From Flectonema sp. DT1601 (Eukaryota > Euglenozoa > Diplonemea > Diplonemida > Diplonemidae), in the NCBI GenBank assembly GCA_964019425.1, contig OZ025828.1:620001-684000 (forward strand): 64,000 bases of DNA, written 5' to 3'. The notes under the pieces were generated by a model. It ran no database searches. It was not told the DNA's origin and worked only from the letters and a program-made list of their open reading frames with translations. Below, in pieces: positions 11,124-22,785 of this stretch; position 1 is the stretch's first letter, and every line of letters starts with the position of its first letter. The position numbers and the translations under genes are program-made.

Positions 11124-12914
11124 ATGCATATCCGGTCGCTCTTAAGTAATTATGGAGAAAAGATGACTCATGGTAATAGGCGAAGTTGGGGTCACTTTCT
11201 TATGAAATTACCACTGTTGGGGTTGCTTGGAGGTGTACTGGTTTTAGAATTGTGTGCGTATTTTTGGCTACGAGTAACCGTAGCATGTGTTGAGTATGTC
11301 TTCGCAAGAAGAGCGAGAAGAGGAAAAAAACTTCACCAGCAAAGAAGAGAAGTAACAACATACCCTGAGTACATTGACATATGTAAAAGTATTGATCAAC
11401 AGGAGAATAGAATTCACTGGAAATTTATTGATGAAAACAAACACTACAATTCAGAACTTGTTACAAAAAGTTTAGCTTCAATGAGAAAAGCACGTCATGA
11501 TGGAGATGCTCGTGCTGTAATGGACTCGTTGTGGCTTTCAAAGAATTTTGGAGGAATCTTAAATTTAGAATTATATACAAAGATGTGGAGTGGAACCAAA
11601 CACCTCATAGAAGAATATATTAAGGAAGCAGCTAAATGTATTGACTGGCTTTCTAATAATAAAAACTTATCACCGGATCTTCAGCAAGCAAGAAAAGAGT
11701 TTTTCCACTCTGCAAAGGCTGAATTTGGAGCCACAACTCTCTTCCTCTCTGGAGGAGCAATGATGGGGTTATACCACTTGGGGGTTGTTAAGGGGCTGTT
11801 AAAACAGGAAATACTTCCAAATATCATTTGTGGTACCAGTGCTGGAGCAGTTATTGGCTGCTACTTATCTGCTAGGACTGATACTGAATTAATAAAAGAA
11901 CTTGATGACACTACTGAATTACATCAACGATTTGGTCCTCGCGGTCCATTCTGGGGAGGAAAAATCTTCCAAGCCAAACAAGCATATTTTCATGGGTCAA
12001 TGTATGAGAGTGAAAACTTTTCTGAGAAGATTACTTGGTTTACTAAGAATCTCACTTTTAAAGAAGCTCATGAAAGAACTGGTCGCGTATTAAACATAAC
12101 TTGTACACCCATGAAAACAAAAGTAAAAGGACATCCTCCTCTGATGTTGAATTACATTACATCACCACACGTTCCTCTTTCATATGCTGTCATGGCGAGT
12201 TCTTGTGTTCCTTTTTTAATGCTTCCAGTGTCGTTAGTTGAAAGAATTGTGGATCCGGAGACTGGTAAGTATATTAAGAATGAAGATGGTACTTACAAAA
12301 CGAGACTTTTCTTGGAAAAATCAATCGAAGCAGCAGAAGAGGCAGGTGATGTCTGCCGTATGAGAGATGGTACCTTTGAGTCAGATATCCCAATTCATTA
12401 CATGGCTCACGCGTTTAATTCACAATATAATGTCGTAAGTCAAGTTAACCCTCACATGATTCCGTTTTTCTTTAACAACACGGGAGAAGCAGGAAAGCCT
12501 TTACGATCGTGGCATAATAAAGGCGGTTGGCGTGGAGGTTTTTTCCTTTCTCTTATAGAGCTTTGGCTTAAAGAAGATATGAAGAAGAATCTGAGGGTGC
12601 TCGCTGGATTAAATCTCTTATTTGATACTTTCGGAGTAGACTGGTCTTCATTATGGCTGCAAGAAAGTATGGGTGACGTGACTCTCACTCCTCCTCTTTA
12701 TTTACCTGATTATTGGATGATTACGAACAACCTTCCTGATGGTAAAATAGGAAAAGAAATGCTTGACTACAGAATTAACGTAGCAGAACGCACAGCTTGG
12801 AAAGCTGTTCCACTTGTTACAAATAGAATGGTGATTCAAAAAGTTTTAGATGCGGCAGAACAAAAATTCGATTCTAAATCTGAACAGGCTAACAGTCTAC
12901 CGGGATCTGCGTGA
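11124..12914 (+). CDS. Patatin-like triacylglycerol lipase (SDP1/TGL type)
   Basis: Single exon, 596 residues. A hydrophobic N-terminal segment (about residues 27-57) suggests membrane or lipid-droplet association. A helical DUF3336-like region precedes the patatin domain. The domain shows the oxyanion loop GGAMMGLYHLG, the nucleophile elbow GTSAG (Ser239) and the partner Asp in DGTFESDIP (Asp415), followed by VVSQVNPHMIPF, which is typical of the plant SDP1 and yeast TGL3/4/5 lipases. These enzymes release fatty acids from storage triacylglycerol on lipid droplets. The Ser-Asp dyad is intact, so it should be active. The first ATG after a CTTTCAG acceptor is used. Substrate is inferred from family. 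Confidence 0.88.
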   Translation: MHIRSLLSNYGEKMTHGNRRSWGHFLMKLPLLGLLGGVLVLELCAYFWLRVTVACVEYVFARRARRGKKLHQQRREVTTYPEYIDICKSIDQQENRIHWKFIDENKHYNSELVTKSLASMRKARHDGDARAVMDSLWLSKNFGGILNLELYTKMWSGTKHLIEEYIKEAAKCIDWLSNNKNLSPDLQQARKEFFHSAKAEFGATTLFLSGGAMMGLYHLGVVKGLLKQEILPNIICGTSAGAVIGCYLSARTDTELIKELDDTTELHQRFGPRGPFWGGKIFQAKQAYFHGSMYESENFSEKITWFTKNLTFKEAHERTGRVLNITCTPMKTKVKGHPPLMLNYITSPHVPLSYAVMASSCVPFLMLPVSLVERIVDPETGKYIKNEDGTYKTRLFLEKSIEAAEEAGDVCRMRDGTFESDIPIHYMAHAFNSQYNVVSQVNPHMIPFFFNNTGEAGKPLRSWHNKGGWRGGFFLSLIELWLKEDMKKNLRVLAGLNLLFDTFGVDWSSLWLQESMGDVTLTPPLYLPDYWMITNNLPDGKIGKEMLDYRINVAERTAWKAVPLVTNRMVIQKVLDAAEQKFDSKSEQANSLPGSA

Positions 12915-14261
12915 TTATTATTTATGGTTCACGATTGATTCTCTTTAGATATTTCATAGTCCAATTATTTATTTATTTATTTACTTATTATTATACTTTT
13001 TTTTTTTCTAAAATAATAAAATTACCCATTGCATTGTTTTTCTCTGGTGAGGAAGGTGATGCTTCTGGTCCCTTTTTTTTTTTTAATTCCCCCTTCTTTT
13101 CTTCTTTCATTCTTTTTTTGAAATGTGATTTTCGATAAATATGTGCTGCTTGTTGCTGACTCTTTTCAAAAGGGTTCTTTTTTTTTGTATTTTTAAGTAC
13201 CTACGCGATTCCCGTGGAACAGCACGCTATGTATGTGCTGCTGTCTACCTGAGGTAGGGGGTCCTTTCTCAACTCTTTTTCGTTTATTATTTATTAAGCT
13301 GCTCCTTTAGAGAAATTTTATCGACAATCTCCTTCGTAATATTCTTTTGTTACAGTAGTCTTCGAAATGAAGTTTTTCTATTAAATACTGACTTAAGAAT
13401 AGGGTTTTTCTTCTTTTTTAAAAAGCTTTTCTGTTGTACCACTCATCTTGTATGTAGTGACAATTTCTTTTTTTGTTATTTTGGCGTGTGTATTGTGATC
13501 TTCTTGGTGCGTTTCTTAACAGCATTTCCTTTTGTAGTCAATTTATCCAGATTATTTATTGTTGTTTTGTTGGCAATGGCAATAGTTGATTTTTTTCTTT
13601 TTTTTCACCCCCCTCATTTCGATATTTTATTATTGTTTTATATATCTCCAGCTCAAGCTACTCGCAAACAGCGTGACGATCTCATGGTGTGAGAGCGTGT
13701 TCTTATTATGTTAAGCAATTCAGTTTTTTTTTTTTTTTTTTTTTTTTGTTTAAATGTCATCTCATTGAAAATGACCCATTCTGCTGCTGAATGCATTACC
13801 TTGTGCATCTTAAGTTCATTTGAGTTTTTTCTGTTTTTTTTTCGTTTTTTTTTTCGATGTGTTTTATTCTTAAGGAACAATTGAACATACGAGGCTCATC
13901 AAACCAAATTCCGCTGCGATGTTTTCCCCCTACTGAGAAAGACTTCTAAAAAGGGTTTTGCTGTGGCATACATCTTCTTAGTAACTGCCGCGGAATATTT
14001 GAATACTTTTTTTTTTCTCTTTTTTGTTGTTGTTTGGGAAGTATTCTAAAAAAAAATAGTCTTGAAGTTTTATTGTATTATTTCTTAATAATTATCTTTT
14101 TTTTTTCTCTTTAAGTCAAAAACATTGTTGTTGTTCAAAAAAAAAGTAAAATCGAAGAATGAAGTTCCACCGACTTAGAGGATCAACAACAACAACATAT
14201 TAATAATGTAAAGGTGATATTATTATTATTATTTTCCATTAAAGGAAAGCAGAATACACAC
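12915..14261. other. Intergenic
   Basis: AT-rich spacer with T runs. Around 13220-13258 two short palindromes lie side by side (CAGCAC with GTGCTG over a 9-base loop; CTACCTGAGGTAG). No coding domain is visible. Confidence 0.55.
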
Positions 14262-14840
14262 ATGTCCACACCATCGTTCACCGCCAAGCAGAATCAGGAA
14301 CTCGCTGAATTGTTGTTGAGGCAGCAAAATGAAATGCAGGCGTTACTAACAAAGAGTAGTATGGGATGTGTTCCTGTTACGGGCGATAATGTTATGTTAG
14401 AAATAGACGGGCAATTACGTAGAGGGACAGTTGGAGAAGGTGGACCTCATTTTGATGGATCGATTGATATTCTTACAGAAGAAGGTGAACGTCATGTTTA
14501 TTGTCAACTTGATAGAGTTCAGCTACTTCGTCGTGGAAGATGTGATTCTATTTCATCAGAGGGTATGACGCTAAGTCGTCGGACTAGTGGTTCTTCATTC
14601 TTCTCTTCTCGTAGAGGTTCTGATATAGCAGCTGGTTTATCTCGACGTTCTTCCGAAACAGTTTCAAGTCGTCGTTCATCAAAAACTGGGCATCCTGTTG
14701 CAGCACGTCCTCCTCTGCCAACTCGGAAGCCAAACGCACCCCTCGCTGAGGATCTTATTAATAGGCTTAACTCATTCTCTCTGTCGACAAATAATACAGC
14801 TGATGATGATGATGATAATGATGGTGATGATGATGAATAG
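14262..14840 (+). CDS. Small protein with poly-acidic C-terminus, unknown
   Basis: 192 residues, single exon. The start is the ATG at 14262, nine bases after AAAGCAG; the upstream in-frame codons are low complexity. Residues about 35-90 form a compact beta-rich stretch (VTGDNVMLEIDG, then GGPHFDGSIDILTEEGER) that could be a Tudor/SH3-like barrel, but I cannot assign a family. A Ser/Arg-rich section (SRRSSE, SSRRSS) follows, then an Asp-rich tail (DDDDDNDGDDDE). The Ser/Arg part could be phosphorylated. Third-position use and the absence of stops over a mixed-composition core support a real gene. Confidence 0.6.
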   Translation: MSTPSFTAKQNQELAELLLRQQNEMQALLTKSSMGCVPVTGDNVMLEIDGQLRRGTVGEGGPHFDGSIDILTEEGERHVYCQLDRVQLLRRGRCDSISSEGMTLSRRTSGSSFFSSRRGSDIAAGLSRRSSETVSSRRSSKTGHPVAARPPLPTRKPNAPLAEDLINRLNSFSLSTNNTADDDDDNDGDDDE

Positions 14841-15221
14841 AAACTCACCATTTCAACACATGAGATGTTACTACTTGTCAGAATCCTGACTACTTGAAAT
14901 GGGATCTGTCTAATAGTTTAGGGGATAATAATCTATTTGAGTAAACTCCCAATCAGATGTTGGAGTGCACTTCTTCGAAGCAGCCAGACTGCTTTCTGTG
15001 TTGATGTGGGGATGCAATTAGACAACCTTATGGCATTGTAAAAAAAAGTGCATCCGTAGTTTTTATATTTATTAATTCACACTAACTGTGTTTATGTAGA
15101 TTCGCGCGGTGATCAAAACGTTTGTCCTTACCATCTTCGTTGACGAGTTGAGTTTTTTTCTTGTTTAAAGATAATTTAAATTTTGAATTAGAATGGAGTC
15201 ATATTTATCTGTTTCTTTCCC

Positions 15222-15256
<35 letters not shown>

Positions 15257-15880
15257 TGCATTTTTATGCAAAAAAAACATAAATGTATTAAAAAAAAAGG
15301 AGGAAAATAGAGGCACGCAGTCATCTAGCTTATTTTCAGCACGCAAATTCCATGTATGTATGCCGTGCGATTTCCGCTTATGCTGATGTACTGTGCCTTG
15401 GAGTGATTTTTTTTTTTTTTTTTTTTCCTTTCTTCGTTTTTTTTTTTTTTTTTTTCCCTTGCAAATTTAAAAAAAAAAAAAAAAAAACCAATAAAAGGAA
15501 AGAAAAAAGTATTTTGTCGGTTCTGAGGGATAAATGACGGTACGGGTACTATTTTCATTTTTAAGTTCTAACTTGGAAAACGAACGAAGAAAAAAATAGA
15601 AGGAACGATTCCCCTTCCCAGTCCCTGCCCAGCTCCCTTCCTTGACAAGAAAATCTTTTTTTTTTTTTATTGACCTACCCATTAATTCATTTTTCTTTCT
15701 CATCCAATCGTCCTTAACAAGGTTATGTATGTAGGCAAGCTACTAGTTCGGTTTTTTGTTTTAACCTACAACTCTCTTTTCCCCTTGTGTTGCCTCAAAG
15801 GATAAAGTTGTTAGTGCCTCGTAGCTCTCTGGAGATAATCTGATGCTAGCGATGCACAACATGAATGTAATTGACTTATT
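14841..15880. other. Intergenic, homopolymer-rich
   Basis: Includes T32 at 15224-15255 and several runs of 15-20 A or T near 15410-15490. No gene seen. This is the left part of a 9-kb stretch without recognisable coding sequence. Confidence 0.6.
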
Positions 15881-16372
15881 TATTTAATGCCATAAACGAA
15901 TTATTTCTGTGCACATTTCATCACTCGCGGAGTAGAAATAACCCGATAATTACATTCCGTACACAAGGCCGATGGCTGGCAAATCGAAATTATCACAAAA
16001 GTGTGAAGTTAAGACCAAATCTAATACAGCAGTAAAATTATGATTTTCTGTTTTTGGTTTAAAATGGCTGTGGCGATGTAGTTATTGACCTGTAATAATC
16101 CGGGTGATTTTGACATAATGGCAATTATGTTGGGGGTGATTTTAAGTTTTCCGGGAGGATAATTTAATGGATGTGGATAATGGGCATCAGTAAGAGTGTG
16201 ATTATGACCTCAGTGGCATTATGAGCCCTAATTTCACGCTTCTTTCAAACGTAAAATTATTGAGCCCGTGAGTGTAATTATGGGGGGAGGGCAATAGTGA
16301 AATGGAAGAAATCAGCAGCGGTTCTCGTGATGAAATGTGCACAGTCCTAATTCTAATTTATGGCATTAAATA
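15881..16372. repeat. 492-bp element with about 45-bp terminal inverted repeats (MITE-like)
   Basis: The left arm 15881-15924 (TATTTAATGCCATAAA at its outer end, CTGTGCACATTTCATCAC at its inner end) pairs with the right arm 16327-16372 read in reverse complement; the match is interrupted by a few mismatches in the middle. The interior lacks the surrounding homopolymers, has no coding potential, and repeats short ATTATG/ATAATT motifs at irregular spacing. It looks like a non-autonomous DNA transposon. I see no clear target-site duplication. Confidence 0.7.
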
Positions 16373-16385
16373 TAAAATTGGGCGG

Positions 16386-16521
16386 TAAGTTGACATAATG
16401 TCTAACTCTCAACTCATAATTATCATCTCGTGGTGATGCCGACCCCTCGCGCTTCGCGCTCGGCGCCGGAATCCCCACTCGATAATAATTAAACTGTTTC
16501 GAGTTGAATTATGTCAACTTA
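16386..16521. repeat. 136-bp hairpin with 14-bp perfect arms and GC-rich core
   Basis: TAAGTTGACATAAT (16386-16399) is the exact inverse of ATTATGTCAACTTA (16508-16521). Inner arms continue imperfectly (CTCAACTC with GAGTTGA). The centre holds CTCGCGCTTCGCGCTCGG, a GC-rich self-complementary core that is very unlike its AT-rich surroundings. It begins 14 bases after the larger inverted-repeat element and may be its subterminal part or a separate MITE. Confidence 0.75.
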
Positions 16522-16619
16522 AGCATCCCCCCAATTAATACACATATCTATCCAGTTTCTATTTTAATAATCTTATATACTAGGTAGTTTTAATTTTAGT
16601 TTGAAGCCAACCATTGATT

Positions 16620-16651
<32 letters not shown>

Positions 16652-19600
16652 GATTTAACTGATTAATCATAACTACCTAGCTAGTTTAGGTATTTTTATC
16701 TTAGAACGATAGCAACTTCAACATAGAATGAATTCCCTTAGAACTTACTGATGAAGGCCTAAAAAGGGACAAGTAGTATAAGATTAAGGCCTGAAACTAC
16801 ATATTCTATTACCATTTGATGTTAGGAAATTGCAGAAGTGAATACTTTTCTTTTACTAATCTCTACTTTTCTTATTCTCACTTTTCTGTTCTAAAATTAA
16901 TGATACTAACTAGTTAGGTATCTTTTGAATCTTATAGTTATGTTGGATCAATAAAGGACGATTCCTCTAAACTACTCTTAGTGGGCAATCGGTGAAGTAA
17001 TCGAGAAAAAAAAAAAAAAAGAAAAAAAAATCGACGTGTGGACATTTGACAGAAAACTTGCTGTTGTGGTACGTTGGTTCTTTCCCCCCCATATTCGACA
17101 GCACATATGGGATTTTTTATCGATACCAACTGTTGATTTCTTATATTGCAACCAGGTTTGGCGAACCCTATTCTCGTTTTTGCCAGTTTCAAGTTGCTTT
17201 CCATTTAATATTAGTATCAAGTTACCCCCCGCTCTTTTTTTTTTTTTAAATTACCCGCAATCTTATCAACCTATCAATTTTTTTTCCTTTTTTTCCTTTT
17301 TTTTTTTGAAAAAGAAATATGTATTTATTCTCTCAGCCAACAAGTATGGGTTTATTTTAAAACCCTGCAATAAACTGCGAGTATAGTTTTTCTCGCTGAG
17401 TTTCGCGCTGTTCTATTCGACCCTGAGAGTTCTTCTTAATGCGAAAAATATAATTGTAGGGGGAAAAAAAAAAAAAAAAACTGCTCAGATTAGCCTCACG
17501 TTTCATTGAAGGCAGACAGAATCCTGTCGCAAGGGAGGAATAGGTCATGGCTACAAGAAATATCGGCTTTTCAATCTGAATAGTTTCTTTTCTCCGACTA
17601 TCTATTGGGATGCTATTTTACCGTTAGTTTTATAATACACCACAATTAGATACATGCGGTGTGTGTTACTATTTTAGTTCACAAAAGAAGATAGCTCCTA
17701 TCTCAATGCGTGTGAGTAGTATAACTACCTTCTATCGAATGTCAGAATTGTTCCTTTATACTGAATGAAAAAAAAAAAAAAAATATAAAATAAAAAAAAA
17801 GATGGCTCCTAACGAATGACTGATTGATGCCTCAAGAGGTACACGACTCTATGATGGCATGTGATTGGGAAAACAAGGCAAGCTGTTATTTTCATGATTT
17901 TGGTAGTTTTTTTTTTCTTCTTCTTCTTATTCATTGCTACCTTTTTCATTCATTAAAACCAAAGACAGTATCACAAAATATAGTGGGATATATCGTATCA
18001 TGTCTCGTTTATTCTTCTCCTTCTTGTGAACCTATGGTAAAAGTATTCAAACCTTCCCTTTGCGAGCAACAAAAAAAAAAAAAAAAAGAAAAAAAAACCA
18101 GTATATAGCATCTGTGCTTGTGTTATTATTTATAACCATTTTTCTTGGTATTCTATTATGTTATTGTTCCTGTTCCCGTTTCTCTTGTTGATTTATGATT
18201 TACTCTCCAGTATCACGTACCTCTCTGTTTGCATTTTGTTTTCCTTTCCTGTCCTTTTTTTTCTTTTTCTTCATTCATGTCGCAGACTTACTTTTGTTTG
18301 AAAAATTCTTTTCTCAGTTAAAAACTGTCTTGCTGCAGAAAGATTCTGCTTGGGAGCAACAACAAGAAGAATGAGAGAAATGAGTTAAAAAAAAAAAACA
18401 GCAACCAAGAGCCGTTCTTTGTAAAAAAAAAAAACGAAAGTGATTGATTTCTGACAAAACAAGCTACTAACAGGTACTTTTATTATGCGTTATTGCAGTG
18501 AAATTGAACCTTCCCTTCATTACTCTAATTATGTTATTTATCAAAAAAAAAAAAAAAAAGTTTCTTTGAAATCCTATTTAGGTATCGTCTGCAACGCTTT
18601 TGGTGTACATATCCTGTTCAAGACCTATAGTGCGATCTACTTGTTTTTTTTTTCCCCCTTTCCTTGTTTTATTTGCTCCAAAAAAAAAGCTAACTAACTA
18701 AAGAAAGGAAGGGCTGAGAAGGGCAAACGCGATGAGTAGGACAGGCCTGACACCGAAGTGTCCCCCCTTACTTTCTTCGCTGAAGAGGGCTGGGTAAGGG
18801 GAACGATTCGAAGAACGATTTTTTAATTTTCGAAACCAACCATTATTTGTTTGCTGTCCTACGAAACTTTTGCATTCGATTGAATTTTCCTGCCCTCTCC
18901 CCTTCTTTTGACTGATAACCATTAATACTAACTAAAAAAAGGAAAAAAAAAACAAAAAAAAAAAAAAAAAACGAAGAGAGCCTTGAGAAGTGAAATTCAA
19001 TTCTATCGCAGATTCGCTTCATTTCTGATTTTTTTTTTTTTTTTTTAAAACTTATCTGTTGCTGACAAAGGATAATTTAGAATTTAAAAAAAGATATTGA
19101 AAATAGAGGAGAATTTAACTTCAAACACGATAAATTATGCCTCGATTCCACCGATGAGCTTTAAACTTCCTTGACTATTTCATATTCTAAGAAGAAAAAA
19201 AAAAAAAAAAAATTAGTAAAAATTCCACAACCCATGAAATAAGAAAACATCTGTGCAGATAGATTAGAGCCATTAATTATAATGGTAGTGTGTTTTATAT
19301 TAGTTAACTTTGATACGATAGCTAGGTTCTTAATGCTAATTGCTTCATCACCATAGTAACTGTATCCTTGAATACAATTCAGAGAGCTCAAATTATAGAC
19401 TCCCTCCCCCAATATGTTATGGAACTTCATTGTTCACAGAACAGACACGTTTCTGTCTAGACAATAAACTAGACCCTTGTGGAATGTGCATCTTAAACAT
19501 AAAAGCCGATTCAAAGTTCAATCAATCCCTTTAGGGTCTTGAAATGTGTACGATAATATACATACTTCACGGACACTTTGTAAATCGAAGGGGTTTTCTC

Positions 19601-20599
19601 TTTTTTTTTTCATTTTTTTTTTATTGTTATCTCATACATGTTTTGCGAGTAAAAGAGAATTGTGGCAGCGTAACATTAACACCTTTACTTTGGCTTATTT
19701 TCGGTTGTGTGCACACAAGCACACAACGCAAAGTAACTCGACTAGTGTGAGTAGCGGAAGGAATCGACAGGTACAATCTGAAAGGAGGGTAGAAGCGGGT
19801 AAAGGCTCTTGTCTTAATTTTAACCATTACCATATGTAGTATAAAATTGTTGTACGGTAAAATAGGAACTCCACAACAGGTATTGCCCGAAGGTATCATT
19901 TTTTAATAGGAAGCAACCTGTTGTGTTCCCTTCCTCCACTTTTTTTTTTTTTTTTTACCGTTTTTGTCCCGCCATTTTCTTTTTTTTTTAAATTTATTTT
20001 TTTCATTTTTTCGTCTATTTAACATAATCATTTGCCTCCCAATAAAAAGAGGTTGGATCGTCCTCGAGTGTTGTCGTGTTGCCGAGCTGCCGACATTTTT
20101 TTATTTTATTTAATTTCTTTTGTAGTCAAAAACACGTTTTTGGAAAAAAAGGATTTGCTGTCGTGCCACTACAAGCAATATTTCTCAGACATAACGTCGT
20201 TTTGAGAGAGAGGAAAAAAAAAAAAAAAAAAATAATCTGTCATGGCAGCTGTAGTCAGTATATGTATTCGTTTATAGAAAAGCGTTTACTATTTATTTTG
20301 CTTAGGCAATTGTTTAGGCAGTGGATAGATTTCCCCCTTTTTTTTTTTTTTCAAGAAAACGCCGCAGCATTGGCCCAACAACACTCGAAGGACACATGAT
20401 GACTGTACTTATTTTCATATTTTTAACTCCCCACCTCTTAATGTGTCGCTTCAATGTAGCAAAGAAAATTTTAATAAAAGAAAGAAAAAAAAAATGAAAA
20501 TAAAAAAAGGGGGGGGGGAAGAAGTAATTATCTTTCAATCATGAGGCTTAACCCCCTTTGCATTAAGAACGGAATAATAATAATAATAAAAAAAGAAAC

Positions 20600-20622
20600 T
20601 AGAACAGAACAGAACAGAACAA
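20600..20622. repeat. AGAAC pentanucleotide microsatellite
   Basis: About four tandem copies of AGAAC, next to a short TAA repeat at about 20575-20590. Confidence 0.75.
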
Positions 20623-22709
20623 AACAACAGCACTAAACAGTTCTGCCGGAAGTACAAACAAACTAAATTAGTTGACCTGAGAAGGGATTTCCGTACTGGC
20701 TGTTAAATTCTTAATCATACCTCTTTTCCATCTTCATGTCTCCTTTTTTTTGAACTATGCTTTAGCATGCGAAGCACCTCTTGCTGTGCCTTCGCTACAA
20801 TAAAGACGCATTTCTAGTTGCTTGGACAAGGAAAGTCGTCCTTATACGGCTTCTTTAGGCAACTGCCCCTCCTCAGTATTACTTTTACTCGCGGTAGCTA
20901 GCAGGTTATTGTGCTACGTTTACGTGATTTTACTGTATTGAGGCCTCGCTGATTGTTGCGTTGTGTTCCGATTCCCGTTCTCACCCATCTTGTATAAAAG
21001 AAGAACGAAAAAGGAAAAAAAAAAAAAACGCAAAGGTTCCCAACTTTATATTTGATATCTTATTTTATCCCATCAAAATCCATCTTAATTCCGTTCTCTT
21101 TTTTTTTCTTTTTCTCTTCCCCTCTCTTGTCCTTACAAAGTACACTTTTCAATAAAACAACTCGCTGTGCATGCATGCAGGATTGAGGTTACCTTCCTAC
21201 CTAGGCCCAGGAACTTGGTTCTGCAATTTTGTTCTCTCTTTTTGTCTCTTCTCTGTAATTTTAAAGAAGATACACTTCAATGTCTTTTCTTATATGCTAC
21301 ACACATAAACTAAACACCCTTTTGGTACTATACATCTCGCTTGTGGTGCTTTACACAAAGTGATAGGTCATTGTTGTGCTTTCAATCGTTTTGTTAGTTA
21401 GCAAAAAATAATTATTTTAGCTTCTGTGATTCACTGTGGATTACGTTCATAAGAAAGTGGTAATAAGTTACCTTTGTAGGCTAAAGCATTCCAGCACGAT
21501 TATCGAATATTCTCTTTGTTGTGTTTTAACACTTGATGCTCTGTGAAAGTAAATCTCACTTGGTAGTGTCTTGTCGCAATCACCCCTCTGTTCTGTACGA
21601 TGGCGATCGTAGCGGAAACCCTCTCATATCTTCCGTTCTATTTACTTTTTATCTTTTGATGTTAAGAAACGGGGAATAGGTGCCTACAAGTGCGCACGCC
21701 AAGCAGTTTCCTTCCTCTTTCTTTTTGCGCTTGGATTCTTGATTCTGTTGTACAAATCTCATCGGTTTGAGTATTGTGCAAGCTCTCCTACCTTTTATCA
21801 TCATGTTCTCTTTTTGACTCTTTTTATGAGAGGTGTTTGTGAACCATCACGATATAATTCACGAAACTGGAACAAGGAGTAAAATTATCTTTTTTCCAAA
21901 TAGCAATAAAACTAGCCTAGTGAAAACAACCACTTGAGTTCACACAAAATAATGAATGGTATCCGTTGTGTTTGACGCAGCTATCACGCAACTGGACTAT
22001 ATGTATACTGTCCCGTAGGGACGGTCAAGTCTCAAAAACTCATAATTCTATTTTTTCCAGTCAATTTATGTGGACGAGATGGAAAAAAAGAAAACTCTTT
22101 TACCCCTTTAATAATAAGGCAAGGTGTGTTCTAATAATTCTCCGTCGGCATCTAAAGGCTGCAGTGGTCGATTCGATTCCAAGCATGTTAGCTGTGGTTA
22201 TTATTTCTTGTTTTCTTTTTTTTACTATTTCGTTTGTTCAAAAAAAAAAAAAAAAAAAAAAAAATGCTTCCCTGTTATTATTTCGGGCCGGAAACTTACA
22301 AAACCCTTTTTTTTTTTTTTTTTTTAAATATGACGTAAGTTTTACTACTGGTCGATTACGGGAAACTAAACTTCGGGTTACAAAGAGTTTCATGTTGCAT
22401 TAATCAACAAACTAATGGAGATAATTGTGCTAAAAATAAGCAACTTCCCTTTTCTTTTTAAGTTGTTCAAAACCAAGTGTATGATTGTGATGTAGTTTAA
22501 TTGTTGAACTGTTGTAAGGTTAAAACCATTTTGTACACATGGGTAATCATATTTGAAAGAAAATGGAAAAAAAATAAATAAAATAAAAAAGAGGAATCCA
22601 GCGGTTGTTGCGTAGCATTTGCTGGTTTTTCTCAAAAAAACTTTATCACACTTACCCAAGAAAGAAGAAAGAGAAATAAAGAGATGCTCCTCGCATCCCT
22701 GTTGCTCTC

Positions 22710-22785
22710 TCCCTCCCTCTTTCTTTCTTTTTTTCTCTCTCTCTCTCGTTATCGCTCTCTCTCTCTCACCTATCTCTCTTTCGGT
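22710..22785. repeat. CT-rich simple repeat
   Basis: Long pyrimidine stretch of CT and CTTT units with few interruptions. Confidence 0.75.

Noticed and set aside
16905-16912. TACTAAC branch sites at 16905 and 18927 as signs of introns
   Set aside because: No coding sequence flanks them and the confirmed introns do not use this motif.
17573-17588. 16-base match to 58232-58247, both preceded by CGGCTTT
   Set aside because: A match of this length is near chance level for 64 kb of AT-rich sequence and shows no wider similarity.
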